DNA of 44,899 nt. Source: Bacteroidales bacterium (GTDB lineage: Bacteria; Bacteroidota; Bacteroidia; Bacteroidales; UBA932). The notes beneath the pieces are model-generated. The model searched no databases, was not told where the DNA came from, and was given only the letters and a program-made list of their open reading frames with translations. The translations under genes and the position numbers were made by a program. Shown one piece after another: positions 1 through 8,297 of the stretch. Location: assembly GCA_017548985.1 (NCBI GenBank), contig JAFYYW010000010.1, forward strand, positions 1 through 44,899, given 5' to 3'. Every line of letters begins with the position of its first letter. Positions within the stretch are counted from its first letter, which is position 1.

Positions 1-377
1 AAAATCTTGTACATCAACTCGGGCTCCTGTTTTTCGGGAATATAGACTATCGTCTTGAGGCCTTTACCGGCGAACCAACCTGCCTCTGTATGGGCAGAGC
101 GGCCGCAAGGCAGCACCAGCACGCATGTGTCTGCCCAAAGCATGGCGTCGAAATCGACCTTGAAGCCTTTCTCCGCGATCGGGTGGGCAAGGTTGCCGAT
201 ATATTCCCCGACACTCCACTCCTGCCAGTCCTCAGCTATGTCAGACCAGTGGAATCCTCCGGGGTTATCTTGGGGGTTCCTGAAGTCATAAACCTCGTGA
301 CCAGCCTCCCTCAGCCTTGCCACGACTTCAGGTTGATAGGGATTGCGCCAGCTAGACGCCACATAAATCTTTGCCAT
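1..377 (-). CDS. Nucleoside 2-deoxyribosyltransferase-like protein (3' end cut by window edge)
   Basis: The minus strand is open from an ATG at 377 to the left edge, giving 125 codons without a stop. The protein starts MAKIYVASSWRNPYQPE and later has CGRSAHTEAGWFAGKG. That pattern (a beta-strand KIYVASSWRN, then a small-residue loop with a His-x-Glu-x-Gly segment) is typical of nucleoside 2-deoxyribosyltransferase-like proteins, which use the Glu as nucleophile on the N-glycosidic bond. No signal peptide is seen, so it should be cytoplasmic. The C-terminus lies outside the window. Because the family also contains uncharacterised phage-type members, the substrate cannot be assigned. Confidence 0.7.
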   Translation of the reverse strand, partial: MAKIYVASSWRNPYQPEVVARLREAGHEVYDFRNPQDNPGGFHWSDIAEDWQEWSVGEYIGNLAHPIAEKGFKVDFDAMLWADTCVLVLPCGRSAHTEAGWFAGKGLKTIVYIPEKQEPELMYKI

Positions 378-381
378 AACG

Positions 382-389
382 CTAATATA
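382..389 (-). promoter_or_regulatory. Candidate -7 box TATATTAG, 4 nt before the ATG
   Basis: On the minus strand TATATTAG lies four bases before the ATG at 377. It differs by one base from the Bacteroidota -7 consensus TAnnTTTG. The same octamer lies six bases before the start of the neighbouring regulator gene. If used, transcription would begin at or next to the start codon. Confidence 0.35.
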
Positions 390-402
390 ATGGAAATCCG
401 TC

Positions 403-1596
403 TTAAACCAAGCCTTTTTCCTTCGCTTTTGAGATCAGTTCGGCAGTGTTGGCCGCATCGAATTTCTCAAGAAGCCTCTTCCTGTACCATTTTATTGTGG
501 CGAGCGAAAGGAATAACTTCTCCGCTATTTGAGGACTGGTCATTCCCGAGGCGATAAGCGGCAGAATCTCCGTTTCTCTATCAGTGAGGATGAGTTCTGT
601 ATCCGCCTCTTTTTCTCTCATCGCCTCGTCGATCACCTCGTCCGCCCCATCCCTTTGGCGGCGTAATATGAAAGCCTTCCGCCCGGCAATCAGTAGGGCA
701 CAAGCTGCCAGGAACAGGAGAATCAAGCTTAATATAATGATTATCAATTGTTTCTTCTGTTGGGCGAGGGCTTTGCCCATAAGGTCCAGGGTCTCGATTC
801 TGGCCCTGAATTCCTGGTCATCGTGGAGGGAATAATAGCTGTCGGCTTCCTTGAGGTATTTGAAAGCCTTACGGGTCTTGCCACGGTCCAGCCACAAGTT
901 GCCCAGCCCTTTCATCGCGGATGAGATCTGAAGCGAGTCGCCAGACGCCAGGGCATACTTCAAGGATGTGTCATAGCATTCCTTCGCCTGGTCGAAGTCT
1001 TTTTCCTCCCTCCAGGTCTCGCCCATATTGTAGTACAAGATAGCGTTGCTCTCGTTCCAGCCGTGTCTCTCGAAAATCTCACCAGCCTTGCGGTAATACT
1101 CCATGGCCTGAGGGATTGAATCCATCATATTCAGGCAGTTTCCAATGGCTCCGTAAAGACTTGAATATGAATCATCCACTGTCTCTTGATCCGCCGTCTC
1201 CGCAAGCTGGTCCACATCCTTCAAGGCAAGATTGAAATAAAACATCGCGCTGTCGTACTGCTCCGAACCCCAGTAGTGCTTGCCTATAGTCTTCTCGGCT
1301 TCTGACTTTTTCACCAGCCATCCCATTCTTGACGCCAGGGCGATCTGCTTGCGGGCGAACAACATACTCCGCTCACGGTTGATCTGGAGATACCCGTTCA
1401 TCAGGTCGTCATAGGCGTTTATCAAGTCCTTGAGTTCTTCCTCGGAGGCTTTCTCAATCCTGTCAGGAGTGTATTTGACCACGACATTCTCCAGGGAGTC
1501 GAGGTTGCCTCTCCGGTGGTCGGAATACTCAGCGTGTATCGTGGCCGTCCCGAATACGAGAGCGAGAAAAGTGGATAAGATCAGACGTGTTCTCAT
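403..1596 (-). CDS. TPR sensor with transmembrane segment and cytoplasmic LuxR-type HTH
   Basis: A 397-residue protein with an N-terminal signal peptide (residues 1-22), then an all-helical TPR array up to about residue 280. A strong transmembrane helix follows (LIIIILSLILLFLAACALLI), then a basic linker and a C-terminal GerE/LuxR helix-turn-helix (TDRETEILPLIASGMTSPQI...). This is a common Bacteroidota architecture: periplasmic TPRs are thought to sense a partner or envelope state and the cytoplasmic HTH acts on transcription. There is no receiver or kinase domain. The start is chosen because it gives a clean signal peptide. The target genes are not evident; no clear operator was found nearby. 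Confidence 0.85.
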   Translation of the reverse strand: MRTRLILSTFLALVFGTATIHAEYSDHRRGNLDSLENVVVKYTPDRIEKASEEELKDLINAYDDLMNGYLQINRERSMLFARKQIALASRMGWLVKKSEAEKTIGKHYWGSEQYDSAMFYFNLALKDVDQLAETADQETVDDSYSSLYGAIGNCLNMMDSIPQAMEYYRKAGEIFERHGWNESNAILYYNMGETWREEKDFDQAKECYDTSLKYALASGDSLQISSAMKGLGNLWLDRGKTRKAFKYLKEADSYYSLHDDQEFRARIETLDLMGKALAQQKKQLIIIILSLILLFLAACALLIAGRKAFILRRQRDGADEVIDEAMREKEADTELILTDRETEILPLIASGMTSPQIAEKLFLSLATIKWYRKRLLEKFDAANTAELISKAKEKGLV

Positions 1597-1602
1597 ATTC
1601 GC

Positions 1603-1610
1603 CTAATATA
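1603..1610 (-). promoter_or_regulatory. Candidate -7 box TATATTAG, 6 nt before the ATG
   Basis: TATATTAG on the minus strand ends six bases before the ATG at 1596 of the TPR/LuxR gene. A TTTG lies 16 bases further upstream, somewhat closer than the usual -33 spacing. It repeats the octamer seen before the gene at 377. Confidence 0.35.
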
Positions 1611-1715
1611 GCAAAAAACTATTATTCAAACGCTCATTCTATCCTTTAGGGTAGTGCCTTTGAGTGAATTATTGTCGAACTTTACACATTCGGAAATAAT
1701 AACCATTAGAATTAT

Positions 1716-2453
1716 ATGATTATGAGAAGATTGTTTATTCCTGTTATTTGTGTGGTGTGCGCTTTGGCTCTTGTCTCTTGCGGGGGAAAGGGCGCCAAGA
1801 AGGCCGAGAATGCCGGCGATGACGGCAAGGTTGACATTGAAAAAGTCGCCAAGAAGCTTGAGCAGGAAGCCTTCGAGGGCGAAAAATACTCCAAGGAAGC
1901 AGCCGAGTTCTACTTCAAGAAGAACGAGGGGATCAAGCTCTCCGACCTGGCTCCCGAGTACAAGCTGAACGAGACCAGCAAGTACACTTATTATGGTGAC
2001 GAGAGGGATGTCCTGGCGAATTTCAAGATCCAGGATGGTGACACCTACACCAAGGAGCAACACATCGATAATGTGCGCAGGATCTATGCTTTGACCAAAA
2101 AGGTGGCGGACAACGGAATCAATGTCTATGGCTTTGAAGAAAAGTCTAACAAGGACGAGGCATATTCCGAGAAGGATCTCGAGCAGATGATCAAGGACAA
2201 CAACGGAACCAAGATTATGGGTGTCGAGATTTATCTTGGTGACTATGGTTGGTCCTTCGTGAAGGATGGTGCGCTTCATCGTTGCGAAATTGATCTTCTG
2301 GAGAAGAACGATGTCAAATTGGGCTATTCCGTGAAGATGTACAAGGGACTCCAGAAGAGTATGGATGAGACGATGAAGGAGGCCGAGGAGATGCTCTCCG
2401 ACCCTGAGGTCCAGAAACAGGTAGAGAAAGCCCTCAAGGACGCCGCCAAATAG
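1716..2453 (+). CDS. Lys/Glu-rich secreted lipoprotein of unknown function
   Basis: A 245-residue protein beginning MIMRRLFIPVICVVCALALVSCGG, a clear lipoprotein signal with the acylated cysteine about residue 22. The mature part is highly charged (many Lys, Glu, Asp), starting with a Lys/Ala/Gly linker and ending with a helical Glu/Lys-rich tail (MDETMKEAEEMLSDPEVQKQ). A globular region is suggested around residues 85-200. I do not recognise the family. The first ATG at 1716 or the second at 1722 could be used; the signal peptide works with either. A long open frame on the opposite strand across this gene (1626-2495) is judged a shadow of its codon pattern. Confidence 0.75.
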   Translation: MIMRRLFIPVICVVCALALVSCGGKGAKKAENAGDDGKVDIEKVAKKLEQEAFEGEKYSKEAAEFYFKKNEGIKLSDLAPEYKLNETSKYTYYGDERDVLANFKIQDGDTYTKEQHIDNVRRIYALTKKVADNGINVYGFEEKSNKDEAYSEKDLEQMIKDNNGTKIMGVEIYLGDYGWSFVKDGALHRCEIDLLEKNDVKLGYSVKMYKGLQKSMDETMKEAEEMLSDPEVQKQVEKALKDAAK

Positions 2454-2479
2454 CGTTTCGCTTCCGGTCGCTTCCTGTG

Positions 2480-2508
2480 TTTCGGCAAAAATCACTATAT
2501 TGCCGAAA
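2480..2508. repeat. 8-bp inverted repeat between genes (possible hairpin)
   Basis: TTTCGGCA at 2480-2487 is matched by TGCCGAAA at 2501-2508 with a 13-nt loop. It sits between the lipoprotein stop (2453) and the CPBP gene start (2520). It could end the upstream transcript or form a leader hairpin for the CPBP gene. There is no strong T-tract, so a terminator role is uncertain. Confidence 0.4.
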
Positions 2509-2519
2509 ACAATCGCGCC

Positions 2520-3344
2520 ATGTCAATAAAGACGATGCCTGTCTGGAAATGGGCCCTGTTGTTGCTGGCCTCTTTCATCCTGGCTTTTTTCCTGTATGGG
2601 CTCAGTGATGAGGCGGTTCGTCTCATCCCAATAGGTTGGATCCGCTGGGTGGCATGTGTCGCCGCTGCCCTTTGGATACCAGCGATATATTCGTTGATCG
2701 TCAAATGGTTAGAGAAAAGCCCCGCCATAGATGTTCCTAAGCGGAAGTTGTTGAGTGACACCGCTAAAGGTTTCGGGTTAGGCACCCTTTTCTTCATCCT
2801 GGTGGTGGGAGTCATGATGATCATCGGAGTGTATTCGATTCTCAATATCGGTAATGACCGGACCTTTGATATTGTAGACTCCTTCTTCCTTTTCCTTATT
2901 GTGGCGGTTGGCGAGGAATTAATGTTCCGAGGTGTCGTGTTCCGCTGGATTGACGAGAAATGGGGTTTCGCGGCGGCGCTTATCGTCTCATCCCTCTTGT
3001 TTGGAGCCGTTCATTTCCCTCAAGGAACATGGTGGTCCTCGCTTGCCATAGCCATTGAGGCTGGCCTTTTGCTTGGAGCGGCTTACAAATGGTCCGGAAC
3101 CCTATGGTTTCCTATCGGTATTCATTGGGCATGGAACTTCTTCCAAGGCAACATATTCGGCTTGGCGGTGTCTGGAGGAGGGGTTGAGGCCAGTCTTATC
3201 CACGCTAAAATCGATGGTCCGGATATCTTGACAGGAGGTACTTTCGGGGCCGAAGCCTCCATTATCGCTGTTCTTATCGGAGCGGCGATAGGGACATATT
3301 TCATTATCAAGTCAGTCCGTGCTTCCAGAGCGAAAGGCCGGTAG
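2520..3344 (+). CDS. CPBP family intramembrane metalloprotease
   Basis: A 274-residue polytopic membrane protein with the CPBP (CAAX protease and bacteriocin-processing) motifs in order: EExxxR (E132, E133, R137 in GEELMFRG), a histidine in LLFGAVHF, and HWAWNF near the C-terminal side. These residues form the intramembrane active site in the family. Hydrophobic segments occupy residues 12-32, 40-60, 87-108, 118-135 and several more to the C-terminus. The substrate is unknown; bacterial members act in protein or peptide processing and bacteriocin immunity. It is a single gene between the lipoprotein and the convergent metX. Confidence 0.85.
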   Translation: MSIKTMPVWKWALLLLASFILAFFLYGLSDEAVRLIPIGWIRWVACVAAALWIPAIYSLIVKWLEKSPAIDVPKRKLLSDTAKGFGLGTLFFILVVGVMMIIGVYSILNIGNDRTFDIVDSFFLFLIVAVGEELMFRGVVFRWIDEKWGFAAALIVSSLLFGAVHFPQGTWWSSLAIAIEAGLLLGAAYKWSGTLWFPIGIHWAWNFFQGNIFGLAVSGGGVEASLIHAKIDGPDILTGGTFGAEASIIAVLIGAAIGTYFIIKSVRASRAKGR

Positions 3345-3349
3345 ATTAT

Positions 3350-4357
3350 TTACTGTAATATGGGGTTGATGATCTCTGTCAGGAGGTCGTTCTCGAGAAG
3401 GAAACCATCGTGGCCGAACCTTGAGGTTATCCCGATTTGCCTGACTCCGGGGATCATCGGGGCCCAGACAGCGCTCTCGGCGGGAGGAAATATACCATCG
3501 CTATCAATGGAAATAACTGTGGTATTGGCTGTTATCCTTTCAAGGGCGGCCTTCACACCACCTCTTCCGCGTCCCACATTGTGGCTATCCATAGCGTTGG
3601 CTATGTACCAGTAAGAATATGCGTCAAAGTTTCTGTTGACTAATTTGTCACCTTGATGGCGCTCGTAAGAGGCAGCCCTTCTGGCGAACATGCAATCCGG
3701 ATCGGGCTCGCTCTGACGGATCTCGAAGCCTTCGAAACAACGATAGGAAATCAAGGCCTGTGCCCTCGCGCAGCGGAGTCCATTTGCTCCTCCTGAGAGA
3801 TCTTTCGCTTCCCTGAAAGTCTGGTCAGCTTCAAGCGCCATTCTTTGGGCTTCCATCCAGGCCGTCATCCACGGGGATATCCTGGGGGCTGTGGCGATGA
3901 ACAAGGCGTTTTTGAAAAGATCCGGCTCATCAACTGCCCACTCTATGGCCTGGAACCCTCCGATAGAGCTGCCGATCAAGAGATCTATGCTCTTTATTCC
4001 CAGATGTTTCCGTACAATCTGAGAGGCCTTTGTCATGTCCCTCATCGTCAAAGCGGGGAAATCGAACATGTAAGGCTTTCCGGTCTCCGGGTTGATTGAC
4101 GCGGGTCCTGTGCTCCCGTAAGGTGATCCGGGAATATTGGCGCAGATTACGAAATGCTTCTCTGTGTCGATCGCCTTTCCGGGACCGACCATTCCGGGCC
4201 ACCAATCCTCCGGATCACTGTTGGCTGTCAGAGCGTGGCATATCCACACCACCTTTCCGTTTTTGGCTCCGGACGTGTGATACACTATCTCCAGCGGCTC
4301 CAACGAACCACCGGCCTCAAGGTCAAACCTGTCAATTATAAGACTATGCCGAATCAT
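3350..4357 (-). CDS. metX: Homoserine O-acetyltransferase (MetX-like alpha/beta hydrolase fold)
   Basis: 335 residues of the homoserine acyltransferase alpha/beta-hydrolase family, which moves an acyl group from acyl-CoA to homoserine in methionine synthesis. Visible motifs are the N-terminal strand HALTANSDPEDWWPGMVGPG, the family segment NIPGSPYGSTGPASINP, the nucleophile elbow IGSSIGGFQ with Ser131, an Asp in SIDSDGIFPP, and the catalytic His in GHDGFLLE near the C-terminus. The length is typical of Bacteroidota members. Its ATG overlaps the stop of the upstream sulfhydrylase gene by 4 bp, so the two are translationally coupled and make the next two steps from homoserine to homocysteine. 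Acetyl versus succinyl specificity cannot be settled by eye; pairing with an O-acetylhomoserine-type enzyme supports acetyl. Confidence 0.92.
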   Translation of the reverse strand: MIRHSLIIDRFDLEAGGSLEPLEIVYHTSGAKNGKVVWICHALTANSDPEDWWPGMVGPGKAIDTEKHFVICANIPGSPYGSTGPASINPETGKPYMFDFPALTMRDMTKASQIVRKHLGIKSIDLLIGSSIGGFQAIEWAVDEPDLFKNALFIATAPRISPWMTAWMEAQRMALEADQTFREAKDLSGGANGLRCARAQALISYRCFEGFEIRQSEPDPDCMFARRAASYERHQGDKLVNRNFDAYSYWYIANAMDSHNVGRGRGGVKAALERITANTTVISIDSDGIFPPAESAVWAPMIPGVRQIGITSRFGHDGFLLENDLLTEIINPILQ

Positions 4358-5649
4358 ACGTGGGCGGCGGCGAGAGCTTGCTCGATATCGTAGATGATAT
4401 CCTCCGGATCCTCCAGACCGATGCTTAGACGCATCAGGTCAGGGGCTATTCCTGCTGCCCTGAGTTGCTCGTCGGTCAGCTGGCGGTGGGTGTGGGAGGC
4501 CGGGTGAAGGATACATGAGTGGCAGTCGGCCACATGGGTCTCAATCGTGATGAGTTTCAGGGCATCCATGAAACGGTTGTCGAAATCCCTGCCGCCTTTC
4601 AAACCGACACACATCACTCCGCTGTATCCGGACATATACTTGTCGGCCAGATTGTGGTGAGGGTCATCCTTCAGACCAGGATACCTGACCCAGGCCACAT
4701 CCGGGTGGTTGACAAGGTATTCGGCGACCTTCTGGGCGCTCTCGCAGTGCCTGGCCATCCTGACGTGGAGGCTCTGCAGCCCCAGGTGGAGATAGAAGGC
4801 GTTCTGCGGGCTCTGGATAGATCCCAGATCCCTCATCAACTGGCTTGTGGCCTTGGTGATGAAGGCAAGTTTACCGAAGGCTTTGGTGTATATCAAACCG
4901 TGGTAGGACGGATCAGGCTCGCAGAGTCCGGGGAACTTGTCGGCGTGGGCGTCCCAGTCGAAATTGCCACTGTCGATAAGTGCGCCGCCAACAGCTACAC
5001 CATGGCCGTCCATGTATTTTGTGGTCGAGTGGGTGACTATGTCGGCGCCAAATTCAATCGGGCGGCAAAGTACGGGGGTGGGGAAGGTGTTGTCCACGAC
5101 AAGAGGCACCCCGTGGCTGTGCGCCACACGGGCAAACTTCTCTATGTCAAGCATTTCCACGCCAGGATTCGAGAGGGTCTCTCCGAACAGGAGCTTTGTG
5201 TTGGGCTTGAAGGCGGCGGAAATCTCTTCCTCCGGAGCGTCCGGAGATATGAATGTGACCTCGATACCCATTTTGGGGAGGGTGGTACCGAGAAGGTTGA
5301 AAGTGCCGCCATAGATGTTGCCGGTGCTGACCAAATGGTCTCCGGCGGAGCATATATTCAAGCAAGCGAACAGGTTGGCCGCTTGGCCGGAGGATGTCAG
5401 CATCGCGGCGACACCGCCTTCAAGTTCCGCTATCTGGGCGGCCACGTGGTCGTTGGTGGGGTTCTGGAGCCTAGTATAGAAATACCCGCTGTCCTCAAGG
5501 TCGAAAAGCCGGCCCATCTGGTCCGATGTCTCATACTTGAAAGTGGTGCTTTGGATGATGGGAATCTGCCTAGGCTCGCCCTTTCCGGGCTTGTAACCAG
5601 CTTGTACGCACAATGTGCCTATCCCTGGAGTCCTTTTTTCTGTAGCCAT
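4354..5649 (-). CDS. metY: O-acetylhomoserine sulfhydrylase, PLP enzyme (MetY-like)
   Basis: 431 residues of the Cys/Met metabolism PLP-dependent family. It starts TRLQNPTNDHVAAQIAELEGG after an N-terminal GTLCVQAGYKPGKGEPRQIPI, and has the substrate/PLP segment LVVDNTFPTPVLCRP, the PLP lysine in HSTTKYMDGHG (Lys211), and the C-terminal RLSIGLEDPEDIIYDIEQAL. The length near 430 and the LCVQAGY start fit O-acetylhomoserine aminocarboxypropyltransferase rather than cystathionine gamma-synthase. It adds sulfide to O-acetylhomoserine to give homocysteine. It is the first gene of the operon and overlaps metX by 4 bp. The 133-bp divergent gap upstream (5650-5782) was checked for a SAM riboswitch; none could be supported. 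Confidence 0.93.
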   Translation of the reverse strand: MATEKRTPGIGTLCVQAGYKPGKGEPRQIPIIQSTTFKYETSDQMGRLFDLEDSGYFYTRLQNPTNDHVAAQIAELEGGVAAMLTSSGQAANLFACLNICSAGDHLVSTGNIYGGTFNLLGTTLPKMGIEVTFISPDAPEEEISAAFKPNTKLLFGETLSNPGVEMLDIEKFARVAHSHGVPLVVDNTFPTPVLCRPIEFGADIVTHSTTKYMDGHGVAVGGALIDSGNFDWDAHADKFPGLCEPDPSYHGLIYTKAFGKLAFITKATSQLMRDLGSIQSPQNAFYLHLGLQSLHVRMARHCESAQKVAEYLVNHPDVAWVRYPGLKDDPHHNLADKYMSGYSGVMCVGLKGGRDFDNRFMDALKLITIETHVADCHSCILHPASHTHRQLTDEQLRAAGIAPDLMRLSIGLEDPEDIIYDIEQALAAAHV

Positions 5650-5782
5650 TTGTCTTAATCCGTTAATAAGAGAGAACTAAGTTAATTAAGATTTGGCAAA
5701 TAACAAAACCCTTGTGATTTAGGCCTAAAATGATTATTATTGTTCAAGCCGGTAATTTGTCGGATTCTTATGGTTTGAGGAT

Positions 5783-8287
5783 ATGAGAAAAGCGATTGTT
5801 TGCCTCGTCGCGGTTCTGCTTTGCGGAATCGTCTATTTGGTAGAACGCCAGCGCCAAAGTTTTGTTTTTGATAAGAAACCTACCGTTTCCGCCGTGGATG
5901 AAACTGGACACAAGTGCTATAGCGGCATCTATCCCCATCTGGCGTATTACAACTCCCAAGGAGAGTGCGGGACTGGTGCCGTGGTGCCTTGGCAAGGGGA
6001 CCTGTGGGTTGTCACGTACGGGCCTCATGAGCCTTACGGATCTGACGACAAACTTTACCAAATCACACCCGGATTAGATGAGATAATCCGCCCCGAGAGC
6101 ATCGGTGGCACTCCTGCGGACCGCATGATCCACGACGCTTCCAACCAGCTTTTTATCGGACCTTATGCCATTGACGCTGACAAGAACGTGCGGATTCTCC
6201 CCTACGAGAAGTTTCCTGGGCGTCCTACTGGTCTGGCCGCGCATCTGACAGATCCGGACAACCGTATACTCTACGCCTCCATGGAAGCCGGTTTCTACGA
6301 TATCGATGTCCATACCCTTGATGGGATAGAACTGTACAAAGATGGTAACCAAAAGCGTAAGGAAGGCTTCACAGGAGATCTTTGCACCCTTTTCCCGGGC
6401 TACCACGGCAAGGGATTCTATTCTGGTCAAGGCGTGGCTATTTATTCCAACAACGGAGAGGAAGGCGAGCTGGCTCAGAAGCAGTTCGATATTCCTTCCG
6501 GCTCTCTTGTTGAGTGGGACGGCAAGGACTGGACCTTGGTCCGTCGTAACCAGTTCACTGAGATTACCGGTCCTGGTGGAATCCATGGCAATCCATCTCC
6601 CGCTACAGATCCTATTTGGGCGTTAGGTTGGGACTACAAGTCGGTTATTCTCGCCGTCAGGGAGCCTGACAAGGGTTGGTCTTACTATCGTCTTCCAAAG
6701 GCCAGCCATGCATATGATGGAGCCCACGGATGGAATACTGAGTGGCCTAGAATCAGGAATGTTGCCCCGGAAGGTGCTGACCCTGAACTGCTTATGACTA
6801 TGCACGGAATGTTCTGGCATTTCCCTGAGACTTTTACCACGGCTAATTCGGCTGGAATCCGTCCGAGGGGAGCCTACCTGAAGGTCATCGCTGATTTTGC
6901 TGAGTGGAACGGCCGTCTCGTTTTCGGTTGCGACGACTCCGCACAAAGCGAGTTCCTAAATAAGCGTAAGCAGAAAGGTCGCATTGGTGGTCCCGGCCAG
7001 TCCAACTCCAATGTTTGGTTCACTTCTTATGACCGTCCTGATCATGTTGGACCTACTACTGCCGGAGGTTCAATATGGCTTAAGGACGACGTGAAGGCAG
7101 GTGTGCCCTCCGATCCCTTCCTTTTCAACGGATGGGACAACAAATGCGCCTGGATTGCCAACCGCTCCTCAGTGCCTGCCGACATCACCTTCGAGATTGA
7201 CAAGAAGGGTGACGGGAATTGGCAGTCTTTTATGACGACTTCCATCAAGGCCGGCGAGTCAGCGTTTATTCCGTTCGCCAGCAATCTTGAGGGTGTCTGG
7301 ATCAGGGCAATCAGCAGCGCTGACATCAAGGCTGATTTGACCTTCATTCTCGCCCAGAAAGAGACTCGAGGCACCGAGCCTGACCCGATATTCACTGGCC
7401 TTGCGCCGGTTAAAAAGGACAACGATTCCCAAGGATTTCTTTATGGTCTTCCTGATCAGCGTAGGGCGCTTGGTGTCCTGGCTCAGACCTCGGATGGGGA
7501 GAAGTATTACGAGATCGACGGGGATATGGCTTTCGTCGCCAAAGACGATCCCGAAATGGCTGATTATATCCGTGACAAGTTCGAGATTCCGACGGATGTG
7601 GTGGATGTGGATGAAGGATCGATCTTGATCGTGGACGCTAAGGACCGCCGTTGGAGGTTGCCTTTGGGTGATGACATATATTCCGAAAAGATCCAGGAAG
7701 GAGCGTTGAGGCTCTGCCGTGAGGTGGCCACCGAGCGCGACTTGCTGTCACTAGCCGGAACGTTCTACGAGCTTCCCGCTGAGAACGCCGACGGCTATGC
7801 CAAAGTGCGTCCTGTAGCTTCCCACAAGTTCGGGATCAATGATTACGCTTCCTACAGGGGGATGCTCGTGATGACCGGAATAGACCATGCCGCCGCTAAG
7901 GGTAATCCCCGCGTGGTGTTCTCCGAGGACGGGAAGGCCGCGGTCTGGGCAGGTGCCGTAGATGATTTATGGAAGCTAGGCAAACCTGTAGGCCACGGTG
8001 GCCCCTGGGTTGAGACCGAGGTCAAGGCCGGGGAGTATTCAGATCCGTTCCTGATCGGTTTCTATGACAAGAGGGAGATGGCTTTGTCCCACCGTTCTTC
8101 CGGTGAAGTTACCTTCAGTGTTGAGGTCGATCCCACCGGTGACGGCCAGTGGTTCCATTATGCTGACTTTAAGGTCACACCTGGCGATACCGTGGAGCAT
8201 CGTTTCCCGGATGCCTTCCAGGCTCGCTGGATCCGCTTGAAGGTTGATCAAGACACCAAGGCCACGGCTTTGTTTGAGTACAGATAA
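5783..8287 (+). CDS. Large secreted protein with duplicated C-terminal module; function unknown
   Basis: 834 residues with an N-terminal membrane segment (MRKAIVCLVAVLLCGIVYLV) acting as a signal or anchor. The first half has repeated short strands of the kind W.GDLWVVTYGPHEP, DRILYASMEAGFYDIDVHT and FIGPYAIDADKNVRIL, suggesting a beta-propeller-like fold. A module of about 100 residues occurs twice, near residues 425-545 and 735-834; both copies share VKAG..SDPFL, RSS, TF.(I/V), GDG.W and WIR. The GDGxW loops could bind metal, but that is inference. Only 10 bp separate it from the secreted FAD oxidoreductase downstream, so the two probably act together on an extracellular substrate. No catalytic motif is recognised. 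Confidence 0.7.
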   Translation: MRKAIVCLVAVLLCGIVYLVERQRQSFVFDKKPTVSAVDETGHKCYSGIYPHLAYYNSQGECGTGAVVPWQGDLWVVTYGPHEPYGSDDKLYQITPGLDEIIRPESIGGTPADRMIHDASNQLFIGPYAIDADKNVRILPYEKFPGRPTGLAAHLTDPDNRILYASMEAGFYDIDVHTLDGIELYKDGNQKRKEGFTGDLCTLFPGYHGKGFYSGQGVAIYSNNGEEGELAQKQFDIPSGSLVEWDGKDWTLVRRNQFTEITGPGGIHGNPSPATDPIWALGWDYKSVILAVREPDKGWSYYRLPKASHAYDGAHGWNTEWPRIRNVAPEGADPELLMTMHGMFWHFPETFTTANSAGIRPRGAYLKVIADFAEWNGRLVFGCDDSAQSEFLNKRKQKGRIGGPGQSNSNVWFTSYDRPDHVGPTTAGGSIWLKDDVKAGVPSDPFLFNGWDNKCAWIANRSSVPADITFEIDKKGDGNWQSFMTTSIKAGESAFIPFASNLEGVWIRAISSADIKADLTFILAQKETRGTEPDPIFTGLAPVKKDNDSQGFLYGLPDQRRALGVLAQTSDGEKYYEIDGDMAFVAKDDPEMADYIRDKFEIPTDVVDVDEGSILIVDAKDRRWRLPLGDDIYSEKIQEGALRLCREVATERDLLSLAGTFYELPAENADGYAKVRPVASHKFGINDYASYRGMLVMTGIDHAAAKGNPRVVFSEDGKAAVWAGAVDDLWKLGKPVGHGGPWVETEVKAGEYSDPFLIGFYDKREMALSHRSSGEVTFSVEVDPTGDGQWFHYADFKVTPGDTVEHRFPDAFQARWIRLKVDQDTKATALFEYR

Positions 8288-8297
8288 TCTATTGATA

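Noticed and set aside
1626..2495. 289-codon open frame on the minus strand across the lipoprotein gene
   Set aside because: It mirrors the codon pattern of the plus-strand gene, which has a clear signal peptide and lipobox; the antisense product is Leu/Val-rich with no family match or start signal.
4519..5658. 379-codon plus-strand frame across metY
   Set aside because: metY on the minus strand has all PLP-family motifs; the opposite frame is a high-GC shadow.
5650..5782. SAM riboswitch upstream of metY-metX
   Set aside because: The 133-bp gap has no convincing stem arrangement for SAM-I or SAM-II type elements; only a loose TAAA/AAGG similarity.
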